Source: an uncultured Lachnospiraceae bacterium (GTDB lineage: Bacteria; Bacillota; Clostridia; Lachnospirales; Lachnospiraceae). Taken from it: DNA of 34,439 bases. This document shows, one piece after another, positions 1 through 10,591 of this stretch (position 1 is the first letter of the stretch; each line of letters opens with the position of its first letter). The stretch covers positions 1 to 34,439 of the forward strand of contig ONSO01000026.1 of the NCBI GenBank assembly GCA_900320485.1. Direction: 5' to 3'. A program made the position numbers and the translations under genes. A model generated the notes under the pieces. That model saw nothing but the letters and a program-made list of their open reading frames with translations, was not told the origin of the DNA and ran no database searches.

Positions 1-1814
<1,814 letters not shown>

Positions 1815-1848
1815 TTGCAGGATTCGTGGATGGGGGTAATAGTCTTTC

Positions 1849-1895
1849 TCAGGCATGTTCTCGCTACGCTGCACCCAGAGCGAGAGCGTGCCTGA
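1849..1895 (+). other. Intercistronic hairpin between atpA and atpG
   Basis: Two arms pair exactly: TCAGGCA (1849-1855) with TGCCTGA (1889-1895), and TCTCGCT (1859-1865) with AGCGAGA (1879-1885). A symmetrical 3-nt internal loop separates them and the apical loop is 13 nt. No T-run follows, so it is not a standard intrinsic terminator. It may act in mRNA processing or stability, or slow the polymerase inside the operon; that is inference. Confidence 0.7.
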
Positions 1896-1951
1896 CAAGG
1901 TTCATCCAAACCACTCCCCCGAGTTAGCATGATACAGAGAGGAGAAGCGTA

Positions 1952-2821
1952 ATGGCTTCGATGCGTGACATTAAGCGGCGGCGGAGCAGCATCCAGAGTA
2001 CCCAGCAGATCACGAAAGCGATGAAGCTGGTGTCGACCGTGAAGCTGCAAAGGGCAAGAGCCGGCGCAGAACGTTCAAAATCATATTTTAATTGCATGTA
2101 TGACACCATGAAAAGCATCCTTGCAAGAGTCGGTGCCGTGGAACACAAGTATCTGAAGCCCGGAGAGACGGGGAAAAAGGCAGTGATCCTCATCACCTCC
2201 AACCGCGGACTTGCCGGAGGATACAATAACAACGTGGCAAAGCTCATCACCCGGCATGAGACCTGGAAGAAGGAAGAGCTTTTGATCTACGCCATTGGAA
2301 ACAAAGGGCGAGACATTCTTGCAAGATCAGGATATGAGATCAAGGAAGAGCTTCCGGAAATCATGGAGGCACCGGCCTATGCAGATGCCATGTTCCTGAC
2401 GGACAGACTGCTCAAATCCTTTGAGGAGGGGGAGATCAGTGAGATCTACCTTGCCTTTACGGCATTTAAGAACACGGTAAGTCATATTCCAACGCTGATA
2501 AAGTTACTTCCCGTGGAACGTGGTGAGCAGGGCGAAGACGAGGCAGAGAATGCCGGCGCAGACGTTCCCATGAACTTTGAGCCTGGAGATGAGGAAGCGC
2601 TGGACCTGATCGTTCCAAAGTACGTGGCCAGTCTGATCTATGGCGGTCTCGTGGAGGCTTTGGCCAGCGAAAACGGTGCCAGAATGCAGGCCATGGACAA
2701 TGCAACCAACAATGCGGCAGAGCTCATCGATGACCTGGAACTCCTGTATAACAGGGCCCGTCAGGGATCCATTACCCAGGAGCTGACGGAAATCATTGCG
2801 GGAGCAAATGCAATTCAATAA
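1952..2821 (+). CDS. atpG: ATP synthase F1 gamma subunit
   Basis: The gamma subunit is the central rotor shaft that couples proton flow through Fo to catalysis in the alpha-beta head. The 289-residue product has the two long terminal helices expected of the family: an N-terminal segment with RDIKRRRSSIQSTQQITKAM and a C-terminal segment with NATNNAAELIDDLELLYNRA. The central Rossmann-like part contains LITSNRGLAGGYNNNV. Its ATG follows the ribosome-binding site GAGAGGAG at a normal distance. There is an acidic insertion around residues 187-215 (GEQGEDEAENAGADV), a loop that commonly varies between species. It is cotranscribed with atpA and atpD. Confidence 0.96.
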   Translation: MASMRDIKRRRSSIQSTQQITKAMKLVSTVKLQRARAGAERSKSYFNCMYDTMKSILARVGAVEHKYLKPGETGKKAVILITSNRGLAGGYNNNVAKLITRHETWKKEELLIYAIGNKGRDILARSGYEIKEELPEIMEAPAYADAMFLTDRLLKSFEEGEISEIYLAFTAFKNTVSHIPTLIKLLPVERGEQGEDEAENAGADVPMNFEPGDEEALDLIVPKYVASLIYGGLVEALASENGARMQAMDNATNNAAELIDDLELLYNRARQGSITQELTEIIAGANAIQ

Positions 2822-4240
<1,419 letters not shown>

Positions 4241-4301
4241 GCCGGGCGCATAAGCCTTGGAACGAGAGCATGCCAAGGGGCAGCAGGATAGGAGATAGCG
4301 C

Positions 4302-4709
4302 ATGAGCGAAGAGAATAAGGGATACCAGCTCCGCATTGTGACGCCGGAAAGAGTATTCTATGAAGGCGAAGTGGAGATGGTGGAGTTTAATACGACGGAG
4401 GGACAGATCGGCGTCCTGCCGGGACACATTCCCATGACGGTCATCGTAAAACCCGGCATCCTGACCATTACGGAGCCTGACGGCGTCAAGGAAGCTGCCC
4501 TGCATGCCGGTTTTGCGGAGATCCTGCAGGATAAGATCACCATTCTTGCGGAAATCATTGAATGGCCTGAAGAGATTGACGAAAGCAGGGCGGAGTCAGC
4601 CCTCCAGAGAGCGAAAGAACGGCTTGAGAGAAGGGATAGCCATACAGACCTTGCCAGGGCCGAGACGGCACTTCAGCGTGCCATGGCGAGAATCGAAGTT
4701 CTAAAATAA
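4302..4709 (+). CDS. atpC: ATP synthase F1 epsilon subunit
   Basis: The epsilon subunit sits on the rotor at the foot of gamma and damps ATP hydrolysis. The 135-residue protein has an N-terminal beta-sandwich, with the conserved TEGQIGVLPGHIPM at residues 32-45, and a C-terminal helical hairpin rich in Ala, Glu and Arg (residues 88-135). AGGAGA lies about 6 bases before the ATG. It is the last gene of the ATP synthase operon. No T-run terminator follows it; the next structure is the hairpin at 4725-4774, so transcription may continue downstream. Confidence 0.96.
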   Translation: MSEENKGYQLRIVTPERVFYEGEVEMVEFNTTEGQIGVLPGHIPMTVIVKPGILTITEPDGVKEAALHAGFAEILQDKITILAEIIEWPEEIDESRAESALQRAKERLERRDSHTDLARAETALQRAMARIEVLK

Positions 4710-4724
4710 TACGGGCACAATACG

Positions 4725-4774
4725 TACGCAGTGATCATATGTTATTGGAAAAGTAACTTATGAGGCACTGCGTA
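4725..4774 (+). promoter_or_regulatory. Hairpin covering the start of the next gene
   Basis: TACGCAGTG (4725-4733) pairs exactly with CACTGCGTA (4766-4774), and inside it CATA-T-GTTA (4736-4744) pairs with TAAC-T-TATG (4754-4762) apart from one T-T mismatch. The loop is 9 nt. The 3' side contains the only Shine-Dalgarno-like GAGG (4762-4765) and the A of the ATG at 4774. In mRNA this could hide the start site. There is no T-run, so it is not an ordinary terminator. Confidence 0.6.
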
Positions 4775-5178
4775 TGGACTTTCAGCCCCAAATAAAATAT
4801 GTCCTGCCAACGGGTGCGCCCATGCCTTTCTTTATGGCATACCCGGATTACCCTTGCGTAAAACGCCGGGAAGAGTCTGCCGGGGAGGCTGCTTATCAGG
4901 ATTTTGAATATTTGCGCCGAACCTATCCGGCCGCCGTCGGAAAACTGCAAAGAAGAGTAGAGGAGATCCTGGACCGCATGGACTATGAAGGGAGCATGAT
5001 CTACGACGAATTTCCCGACCGGGTCAGCCTCTATGAGCTGGGGGATGCGGTGGCAAGGATCCTGGAGAATGAAGAAAAACTTCCGGAGGGGGCGGATGAT
5101 CATTACCTTAAAGGCCTGGCCCAGGTACTTACGTGTAATGAGATCTACCGCAGACGAAGGAAGAATCAAGAGAGATAA
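4774..5178 (+). CDS. Small soluble protein of unknown function
   Basis: I do not recognise a named family. The 134-residue product is soluble, with no signal peptide or membrane segment. It has an N-terminal part rich in proline and aromatic residues (LPTGAPMPFFMAYPDYPC) followed by a charged helical part (EYLRRTYPAAVGKLQRRVEEIL) and a basic C-terminus. Coding is supported by codon use like that of its neighbours and by its position just after atpC on the same strand. The ATG lies at the edge of a hairpin with only a weak GAGG upstream. It could be cotranscribed with the ATP synthase genes. Function cannot be inferred. Confidence 0.7.
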   Translation: MDFQPQIKYVLPTGAPMPFFMAYPDYPCVKRREESAGEAAYQDFEYLRRTYPAAVGKLQRRVEEILDRMDYEGSMIYDEFPDRVSLYELGDAVARILENEEKLPEGADDHYLKGLAQVLTCNEIYRRRRKNQER

Positions 5179-5220
5179 AACCCGGTGCGCTGCAAATGGA
5201 ACGGAAACAAGGGCAGATAA

Positions 5221-5340
5221 CCTGCCCTGCCCGGAAAGGTTTGGGAACAACGTAAGATAACCTGCCCTGCCCGGAAAGGTTTGGGAACAATGTAAGATAA
5301 CCTGCTCTGCCCGGAAAGGCATGGAAACAAAGGGAGATGG
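5221..5340 (+). repeat. Three 40-bp tandem repeats before the methyltransferase gene
   Basis: Three adjoining 40-bp units begin at 5221, 5261 and 5301. Units 1 and 2 differ at a single base. Unit 3 diverges in its second half. The sequence from about 5196 to 5220 looks like the decayed end of a further unit. Each unit contains CCTGCCCTGCCCGG, then GGAAAGG. The third unit runs into the 5' end of the methyltransferase gene and supplies its probable ribosome-binding site. There are no spacers, so this is not a CRISPR array. Confidence 0.9.
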
Positions 5341-5344
5341 CAAC

Positions 5345-6556
5345 GTGGAAGAATTACGTCTTGTATTGGCGGAAGCCTTGAATGAAAACTTAAATCAGAT
5401 CATCCTGAGCAACAGCCGGGATGAGCTAAAGGCCACAAAGACGAAGATCCGGCCCGTGGCCATCGGGGACCGGCTTAAGTTTCAAGAGACAAGATATCTG
5501 GGAACTAAAGTGTTTCACGAGAATTTTTCCGCGGAAGAGATGGCTGTGCGCGTGGAAAAAGACCTGACGGAGCTTTACCGTCAGGGAGAGATTTCCGCGG
5601 AGGGCCTCGAAGCAACCATTCTTGTGAGCAAAAAGGGAAAGATGACGGTAAAGACGCGCCGCAAGCCCGGCTTGGCAAGACAGGATATGAGCGGACAGGT
5701 ACAGGCAGGCAATGCCCGGGCGGCGCGGAATCTTGAGGGGGATGCCCTGACAAGGCTCTCCCACAACAGAACAAAAAACTATATCCTTCCGGAGGGGGAG
5801 CCGGTGGACTTTCTTATACGCCTGGGCGTTCAGACGCCGGACGGACGGATCACAAAGAACCGCTATGACAAATTCCGCCAGATCAACCGTTATCTGGAGT
5901 TTATTGAGGACGTCCTGGAGGAGCTTCCGAAGGACCGCACCATTCACCTGGTGGACTTTGGCTGCGGCAAATCCTATCTGACCTTTGCAACGTACTATTT
6001 TCTTCACGTGAAGGCAGGGCTTGACCTGCAAGTAACGGGACTGGACCTCAAGGAGGACGTGATCCGGAACTGTAACGCCCTGGCAAAGGATTTGGGCTAT
6101 GAGGGCCTGAGCTTCCGCCAGGGAGACATCAGTGCCTATGAAGGAGAGCGGGCTGACGTGGTGATCTCCCTCCACGCCTGCGACCTGGCTACGGATTATG
6201 CCCTGGAGAAGGCGGTGAAATGGAACGCCAAGGTCATCATGGCGGTGCCTTGCTGCCAGCACGAGCTAAACCGCCAAATGAAGAGCGACGTACTAAAGCC
6301 CGCCTTGAAATACGGCATTATCAAGGAACGCATGGCGGCCCTTCTGACGGATGCCATCCGGGCAGAGCTCCTTACGGCGCAAGGGTATGACACTCAGATC
6401 CTGGAATTCATTGACGTGGAGCATACCCCAAAGAATCTGCTCATCCGTGCGGTAAAACGCGGCAGCATGCGCCCGGCGGGCACGGAAAAATCCCGCAGGG
6501 AGATGGAAGAATTCCTCCACGTGCAGCCGACGCTGGAGAAGCTCCTTACGCCGTAA
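5345..6556 (+). CDS. SAM-dependent methyltransferase, Methyltransf_32 type
   Basis: A class I methyltransferase of the Methyltransf_32 type (PF13679) by its motifs; the substrate is unknown. SAM-binding motif I is DFGCGKSYLTFA starting at about residue 204. Next come an acidic strand end (VTGLDLKED), QGDISAYEG and VVISLHACDLATDYA, and then the typical MAVPCCQHELNRQM. The N-terminal 180 residues form a separate region. I prefer the GTG at 5345 (403 residues) because AGGGAG sits 8-9 bases before it. The ATG at 5321 lies within the repeat and has a purine run too close to it. The stop codon lies inside another tandem repeat. Family confidence is high, exact role low. Confidence 0.85.
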   Translation: MEELRLVLAEALNENLNQIILSNSRDELKATKTKIRPVAIGDRLKFQETRYLGTKVFHENFSAEEMAVRVEKDLTELYRQGEISAEGLEATILVSKKGKMTVKTRRKPGLARQDMSGQVQAGNARAARNLEGDALTRLSHNRTKNYILPEGEPVDFLIRLGVQTPDGRITKNRYDKFRQINRYLEFIEDVLEELPKDRTIHLVDFGCGKSYLTFATYYFLHVKAGLDLQVTGLDLKEDVIRNCNALAKDLGYEGLSFRQGDISAYEGERADVVISLHACDLATDYALEKAVKWNAKVIMAVPCCQHELNRQMKSDVLKPALKYGIIKERMAALLTDAIRAELLTAQGYDTQILEFIDVEHTPKNLLIRAVKRGSMRPAGTEKSRREMEEFLHVQPTLEKLLTP

Positions 6557-6609
6557 AGGCATGGCAGCCGACGCCAGAGAAGCTCCTTGCGCCGTAAAGG
6601 CATGGCAGC
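6523..6609 (+). repeat. 41-bp tandem repeat across the methyltransferase stop codon
   Basis: Units begin at 6523 and 6564 with a partial third at 6605, a 41-bp period. Each full unit starts GCAGCCGACGC and ends GCCGTAAAGGCATG. The first copy encodes the last residues of the methyltransferase (QPTLEKLLTP and stop). The second copy is non-coding and differs at a few positions, so the gene's 3' end has been duplicated. Confidence 0.85.
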
Positions 6610-6658
6610 GGCGGCAGACTACCCCGAAAAGCATTTGGGCTGAGAATGAGGCAGTTAC

Positions 6659-9178
6659 ATGAAGAAATTTTTGTTAAGAAGTGCGGTATTTATCATCACC
6701 TTCGCAGTAACGCTGGTGGTGGCGAGCCGCGTGCTCAATAAAAACCAGGATAACATGACCATGGAGATGGGAAGGGCAACCCTTCCCGTTATTACCATGC
6801 TCTTTGGCGAGACTGCCTACAATCCCCTTTACGGTCACGTAAGGCCCATGGATCCGGCGGCTCAGCGGGAACAGATCACCATCCTCACCGAAAACCGCAA
6901 AACGAATTTCAACATCCGGACCTATGGACGCAACGTGACAAAGATCACGTATCAGGTAAGAAGCGGCGATGGTGAAAGACTCATTGAAAATACGGAACTG
7001 GAGGATTTCAAACGGGACGGCGACGTAATTACCGGTGAGATCTCCCTGAAAGATTTGATCGAGCAAAACACGGAATACGTTCTGGCCATTGGGCTGACCA
7101 TGGATGGCTGGCAGGAGGCCTGGTACTACACCAGGGCAGTCTGGGATCCGGAGAGCCTTTTGGGACAGCAGTTGGAGTTTATTCGCAATTTTCATAAAAA
7201 GCTCTACTACCGAGAGGAGGCAAAGGAACTCATTAAATATCTGGAATCCAATTCCAGACTGGAGGCCAATGACACCTTTCACCACGTAACCATTCACGGC
7301 AGCTTTAAGCAGATCACCTGGGGAGACCTCCGCCTTACGGAGACCAGGGATCCCCTGTACACCCTAAAGGAGATCAACGGACGCGATGCCTCCGTTGTTG
7401 TGGATTATGCCGTGTCTACGGAAGCATCGGACCGTACAACCAATTATCGCGTGCGGGAGTGCTATAAGATCCGCTATTCCCCGGACCGTACCTACCTTCT
7501 TGCATATGACCGTACCATGACTCAGATCCCGGATGAAAAGGCACTTTACGGAGGCGACAAGATCCTCCTTGGCATAGGGGACGAGAACGTAAACATGATG
7601 GAGAATGAAAACGGTACCGTTGTTGCCTTTCAGCAGGCTGACCGTCTTTTTTCCTACAACGTTCCGGCCCAGAAGATGGCCCTTCTTTTCAGCTTTTATG
7701 ATCCGGAGACGGAGGACCGGCGGGAGGAGAGGGATGAATCGGACGTAAAGATCCTAAACGTTGATGAGGACGGAAACGTGGACTTTGCCGTTTACGGCTA
7801 CGTAAATCGGGGAACGCGCGAGGGTGAGGTGGGAATTCGCATATGCCGTTATGACGCGAAGGTCAATACCATCTCCGAGAAGGCTTTTATCCCATGGGAT
7901 AAACCCTATTCCAACCTGAAAAGTGAGCTGGAAGAGCTGCTGTTTTTAAGCGCCGATGGCAGTCTTTACCTGATGCTGGAGCACGGAGTTTACCGTCTGG
8001 ATCTTGAAAAAAAGACCTGCGAGGAAGTGGCTAAGGCCTATGCGGACGGATGCCTTCAGACCTCGGAGGATCACGGGATCCTTGCCTGGCAGCAGCCCGG
8101 AAGTGATGGCTACGCCCGGACAATTCAAGTGAGAGACCTATCGGAAAATACGCAGGCAGAGCTTCAGTGCAACGCGGACGAAGCCTTGAAGATCCTTGGT
8201 TTCATGGGGCAGGACCTGATCTATGGCGTTGCCGTAAAAAGTGAGATCCAAAGGACTTTGGGCGGAAAAGAGACGTTTCCGGCATATAAGCTTGTCATTG
8301 TAAAGGCTGACGGCACCATCCTCAAGGAATATGAGCAGAAAGGCATTTACGTAACGGACGTCAGTCTGGAGGAAAACCAGATCATTCTGGAACGCGCCAC
8401 GCGAAGCGAGGACGGAAGGCTGGTTCCCGCTTCGCAGGATCACGTGACCAAGACAAGCCAGGCAAAAGCCACAAAAAATAAAGTCTCCGTGGTGGAAATT
8501 GACGTGTATGAAAAGTATGTCCAGATCCAGGTCAACGGGAAAATTGATTCTAAAAAGGTACAGCTCCTTACCCCCAAGGAAGTCATTCAGGAGGGGGCGG
8601 AGGATTTCAAGGTTGAGATCCTTACGCCGGCGGAAAGCTACCGGGTTTACGGTCCCTTCGGCCTAGACGGGAGCTTTCTTTCCGCGGGCGGCGCCATTGC
8701 CAGGGCAGATGAAATATCGGGCACCGCATACGATGGCGCAGGCAACAAGATCTGGCGGAAGGGCGACCGCTTAAGCCGCAACCAGATCATGGCCATCAGC
8801 GAGCCAGAAAAGGTAAGTGCCGAGGAAAGTCTTGCAGTCTGTCTTGACGTCATGCTAAGGTTAAGAGGCATTTCCATCGACGGCGCGGCGCTCTTGGAAC
8901 GGGGGAAAACGCCTGAGGAAATCCTAATGGAAAACGCAAATGAGGGAATGCTGTTAGAACTTCCGGCAGAGAGCCTTGAGGCAACGCTTTACTACGTCAG
9001 CAGGGACATTCCCGTACTGGCAATACTGGAGGGCGGAGAAGCGGTTCTCATTACCGGCTACAACGAATCCCAGATAGTCATTTTCCAGCCGGGAACGGGA
9101 AAACTGTATAAGAGAGGCATGAATGACGCACTGAAATGGCTACAGGAAAACGGGGCCGGATTTCTTATCCTTTGTTGA
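6659..9178 (+). CDS. Large membrane-anchored protein with degenerate C39-like C-terminus
   Basis: An 839-residue protein with one N-terminal membrane segment (about residues 4-23, LLRSAVFIITFAVTLVVA), so it is probably anchored with the bulk outside. Residues 80-170 look like a beta-sandwich. Residues 300-600 hold repeated short strand patterns that could form a propeller; this is inference. The last 130 residues resemble a C39-like peptidase fold: a helix ending LRLRGIS, and the strand segment AVLITGYNESQIVIFQPG. Where active C39-like proteins have Cys before the helix and His before the VLTGY-like strand, this protein appears to have Ser and Glu. It may therefore be a binding rather than cleaving domain. 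I know no named function. GAGG lies 8-9 bases before the ATG. Confidence 0.75.
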   Translation: MKKFLLRSAVFIITFAVTLVVASRVLNKNQDNMTMEMGRATLPVITMLFGETAYNPLYGHVRPMDPAAQREQITILTENRKTNFNIRTYGRNVTKITYQVRSGDGERLIENTELEDFKRDGDVITGEISLKDLIEQNTEYVLAIGLTMDGWQEAWYYTRAVWDPESLLGQQLEFIRNFHKKLYYREEAKELIKYLESNSRLEANDTFHHVTIHGSFKQITWGDLRLTETRDPLYTLKEINGRDASVVVDYAVSTEASDRTTNYRVRECYKIRYSPDRTYLLAYDRTMTQIPDEKALYGGDKILLGIGDENVNMMENENGTVVAFQQADRLFSYNVPAQKMALLFSFYDPETEDRREERDESDVKILNVDEDGNVDFAVYGYVNRGTREGEVGIRICRYDAKVNTISEKAFIPWDKPYSNLKSELEELLFLSADGSLYLMLEHGVYRLDLEKKTCEEVAKAYADGCLQTSEDHGILAWQQPGSDGYARTIQVRDLSENTQAELQCNADEALKILGFMGQDLIYGVAVKSEIQRTLGGKETFPAYKLVIVKADGTILKEYEQKGIYVTDVSLEENQIILERATRSEDGRLVPASQDHVTKTSQAKATKNKVSVVEIDVYEKYVQIQVNGKIDSKKVQLLTPKEVIQEGAEDFKVEILTPAESYRVYGPFGLDGSFLSAGGAIARADEISGTAYDGAGNKIWRKGDRLSRNQIMAISEPEKVSAEESLAVCLDVMLRLRGISIDGAALLERGKTPEEILMENANEGMLLELPAESLEATLYYVSRDIPVLAILEGGEAVLITGYNESQIVIFQPGTGKLYKRGMNDALKWLQENGAGFLILC

Positions 9179-9203
9179 CTTTTGAGCAAAAACGTTCTAT
9201 TCT
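9175..9203 (+). promoter_or_regulatory. Promoter for the DUF1508 / small-protein unit
   Basis: A -35 box TTGACT (9175-9180) and a -10 box TATTCT (9198-9203) lie exactly 17 bases apart, close to the vegetative sigma consensus. The -35 box overlaps the stop codon of the upstream gene. The start codon at 9267 is about 60 bases downstream. Confidence 0.8.
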
Positions 9204-9266
9204 AAAGTAAGGGTGCGAGAGCACCTGCGCTGAAAACTAACAAATATACGCAGGAGGTTATGAGTT

Positions 9267-9638
9267 ATGGGAAAGTTTGTCATTAAGGAAACGAAGACCG
9301 GCATCAAGTTTGATCTGAAGGCAGGAAACGGCGAAGTGATCGCTACTTCCGAAGTTTACACCACTGAGGCTGCATGCAAGAATGGCATCGCCAGCGTAAC
9401 CAAGAATGCACCCGTTGCAGCCATCGAGGATCAGACCGAGGAAGGCTTTGCAACCCAGAAGAATCCCAAGTTTGAGATTTATACCGACAAGGCCGGTGAA
9501 TTCCGTTTCCGCCTGAAGGCTAAGAACGGTGAAGTCATTGCAGTCAGTGAAGGCTACAAGGCGAAGAAGAGCTGTGAGAACGGCATCGAATCCGTTAAGA
9601 AGAACGTGGTAGACGCGCCTACCGTAAAGGCTGAGTAA
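9267..9638 (+). CDS. Tandem DUF1508 (YegP-like) protein
   Basis: A 123-residue protein made of two copies of the DUF1508/YegP unit, roughly residues 1-48 and 66-113. Each copy contains the characteristic strands: FDLKAGNGEVIATSEVY with CKNGI in the first, and FRLKAKNGEVIAVSEGY with CENGI in the second. The biochemical role of this family is not established. The start has a strong AGGAGG nine bases upstream. It shares a promoter and terminator with the 73-residue gene that follows 19 bp later, so the two probably act together or respond to the same signal. Family assignment is secure. Confidence 0.9.
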   Translation: MGKFVIKETKTGIKFDLKAGNGEVIATSEVYTTEAACKNGIASVTKNAPVAAIEDQTEEGFATQKNPKFEIYTDKAGEFRFRLKAKNGEVIAVSEGYKAKKSCENGIESVKKNVVDAPTVKAE

Positions 9639-9657
9639 GGTTTGGAGGAATTTAGAA

Positions 9658-9879
9658 ATGGCAGACATTAAAGAGCAGATCACAAAGGTTGTCGATAAGG
9701 TTACCAAGGACGAGAAGCTGATGGACCAGTTTAAGAAAGACCCCATCAAGGCAGTGGAATCCGTTCTTGGAGTTGACCTTCCCGATGACGTGATCAAGAA
9801 CGTGGCTGATGGCGTTAAGGCAAAGATTTCCATCGACAAGCTTGGCAGCATTGCAAGCGGAATCAAGAACCTTTTCTAA
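9658..9879 (+). CDS. Small helical protein with a leader-peptide-like motif
   Basis: A 73-residue charged helical protein with no membrane segment. The central QFKKDPIKAVESVLGVDLP is reminiscent of the leader region of NHLP/Nif11-type RiPP precursors, where a 'DP..A....LG..LP' pattern recurs. It has no Gly-Gly cleavage site, no Cys/Ser/Thr-rich core, and no modifying enzyme next to it. It may simply be a small structural or stress-linked protein. GGAGG lies about ten bases before the ATG. It is the second gene of the unit starting at 9175, and a strong terminator follows. Coding is very likely; function is unknown. Confidence 0.8.
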   Translation: MADIKEQITKVVDKVTKDEKLMDQFKKDPIKAVESVLGVDLPDDVIKNVADGVKAKISIDKLGSIASGIKNLF

Positions 9880-9960
9880 GCCGGCAACGCGAGGGAGAAA
9901 AGCTAAGGGCCCAAAAGCTTAGGGCGAAAAACGCAAGGCGTGACATTTCTGAAAATGGAA

Positions 9961-9990
9961 AGCGGAGACTGTGAGGTCTCCGCTTTTTTT
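9961..9990 (+). terminator. Intrinsic terminator after the DUF1508 unit, probably bidirectional
   Basis: The arms GCGGAGAC (9962-9969) and GTCTCCGC (9976-9983) pair perfectly around a 6-nt loop and are followed by seven T. On the other strand the stem is preceded by the matching A-run and followed by a weaker T-rich tract, so it may also stop the convergent queT transcript. Confidence 0.93.
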
Positions 9991-10040
9991 AACCTTCTAA
10001 CGTATGCGGGAATTACGGCCGCGTGATCATGTTTCTCTGA

Positions 10041-10541
10041 TCAAGCCTGCAGTTCGCCGAAAATCTGACGCCGATATTTCTTCAAAACCTTCAAAAGAAG
10101 AATACCTAAAATGCCACAGGAGATAACCTCTCCGGCGCCTACCGTCAACATAAAGAAGGGCACGCCGCCCTCAAATTTATAGGCATAGGCGAGGATAAAG
10201 GGAACAATCAGAGTATTTGCAACAATGGGGGGGATGCATGCACACCAATCAGGAAGTACCTTGCGGATCAGATACGTTCCCACTGCACCGAGGAGCGTGG
10301 CAAGGCTTCCAAAAATGACGTCCCAAATGATGTTGCCACAGATAAAGTTACTGATAAGACAACCGACTAAAAGTCCGGGAATGGCAGCGGGGGTAAAAAA
10401 GGGAAGGATGGTGAGGGCCTCGGAAAATCGTACCTGGACTGCATAATTAGCAAGCCCCAGGGCGTTTGCCAATAAGGTCAGCACCACGTAAAGGGCAGCG
10501 ATGGCTGCCGCCTGAGTGATAAATAAGACGTTCTTTTTCAT
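10041..10541 (-). CDS. queT: QueT-type queuosine precursor transporter
   Basis: A 166-residue, strongly hydrophobic protein of the QueT family, thought to be the substrate-binding S component of an ECF transporter that imports a queuosine precursor. It would act in the cytoplasmic membrane with a shared energising module encoded elsewhere. Visible features are an N-terminal membrane helix (AAAIAALYVVLTLLANAL), the family-typical VQVRFSEALTILPFF at about residues 36-50, and several further helices including LLVGCLISNFICGN. The assignment is reinforced by two preQ1-I aptamers directly before it. The ribosome-binding site AAAGGAG lies next to the 3' end of the second aptamer. Confidence 0.93.
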   Translation of the reverse strand: MKKNVLFITQAAAIAALYVVLTLLANALGLANYAVQVRFSEALTILPFFTPAAIPGLLVGCLISNFICGNIIWDVIFGSLATLLGAVGTYLIRKVLPDWCACIPPIVANTLIVPFILAYAYKFEGGVPFFMLTVGAGEVISCGILGILLLKVLKKYRRQIFGELQA

Positions 10542-10551
10542 TTTTTCTCCT

Positions 10552-10589
10552 TTAGTTTTGTTTTACGAGAGGAAGGTTTCGAACTCTCG
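10552..10589 (-). promoter_or_regulatory. preQ1-I riboswitch, gene-proximal aptamer
   Basis: Read on the minus strand, P1 is CGAGAG (10589-10584) pairing with CTCTCG (10571-10566). The loop TTCGAAACCTTC and an A-rich tail ending AAAACTAA match the preQ1-I consensus. The tail runs directly into AAAGGAG, the ribosome-binding site of queT (about 10547-10553). Ligand binding should pull the tail into a pseudoknot and hide the site, so control of translation is likely. Confidence 0.92.
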
Positions 10590-10591
10590 CC

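Noticed and set aside
1849..1895. Intrinsic terminator within the ATP synthase operon
   Set aside because: No T-run follows the stem, and the downstream essential genes need to be transcribed.
5221..5340. CRISPR-like array
   Set aside because: The 40-bp units adjoin with no spacers and grade into the start of a gene.
4735..5343. Minus-strand open frame of 202 codons
   Set aside because: It lies opposite the small gene at 4774 and the tandem repeats, and its repetitive protein simply mirrors the repeats.
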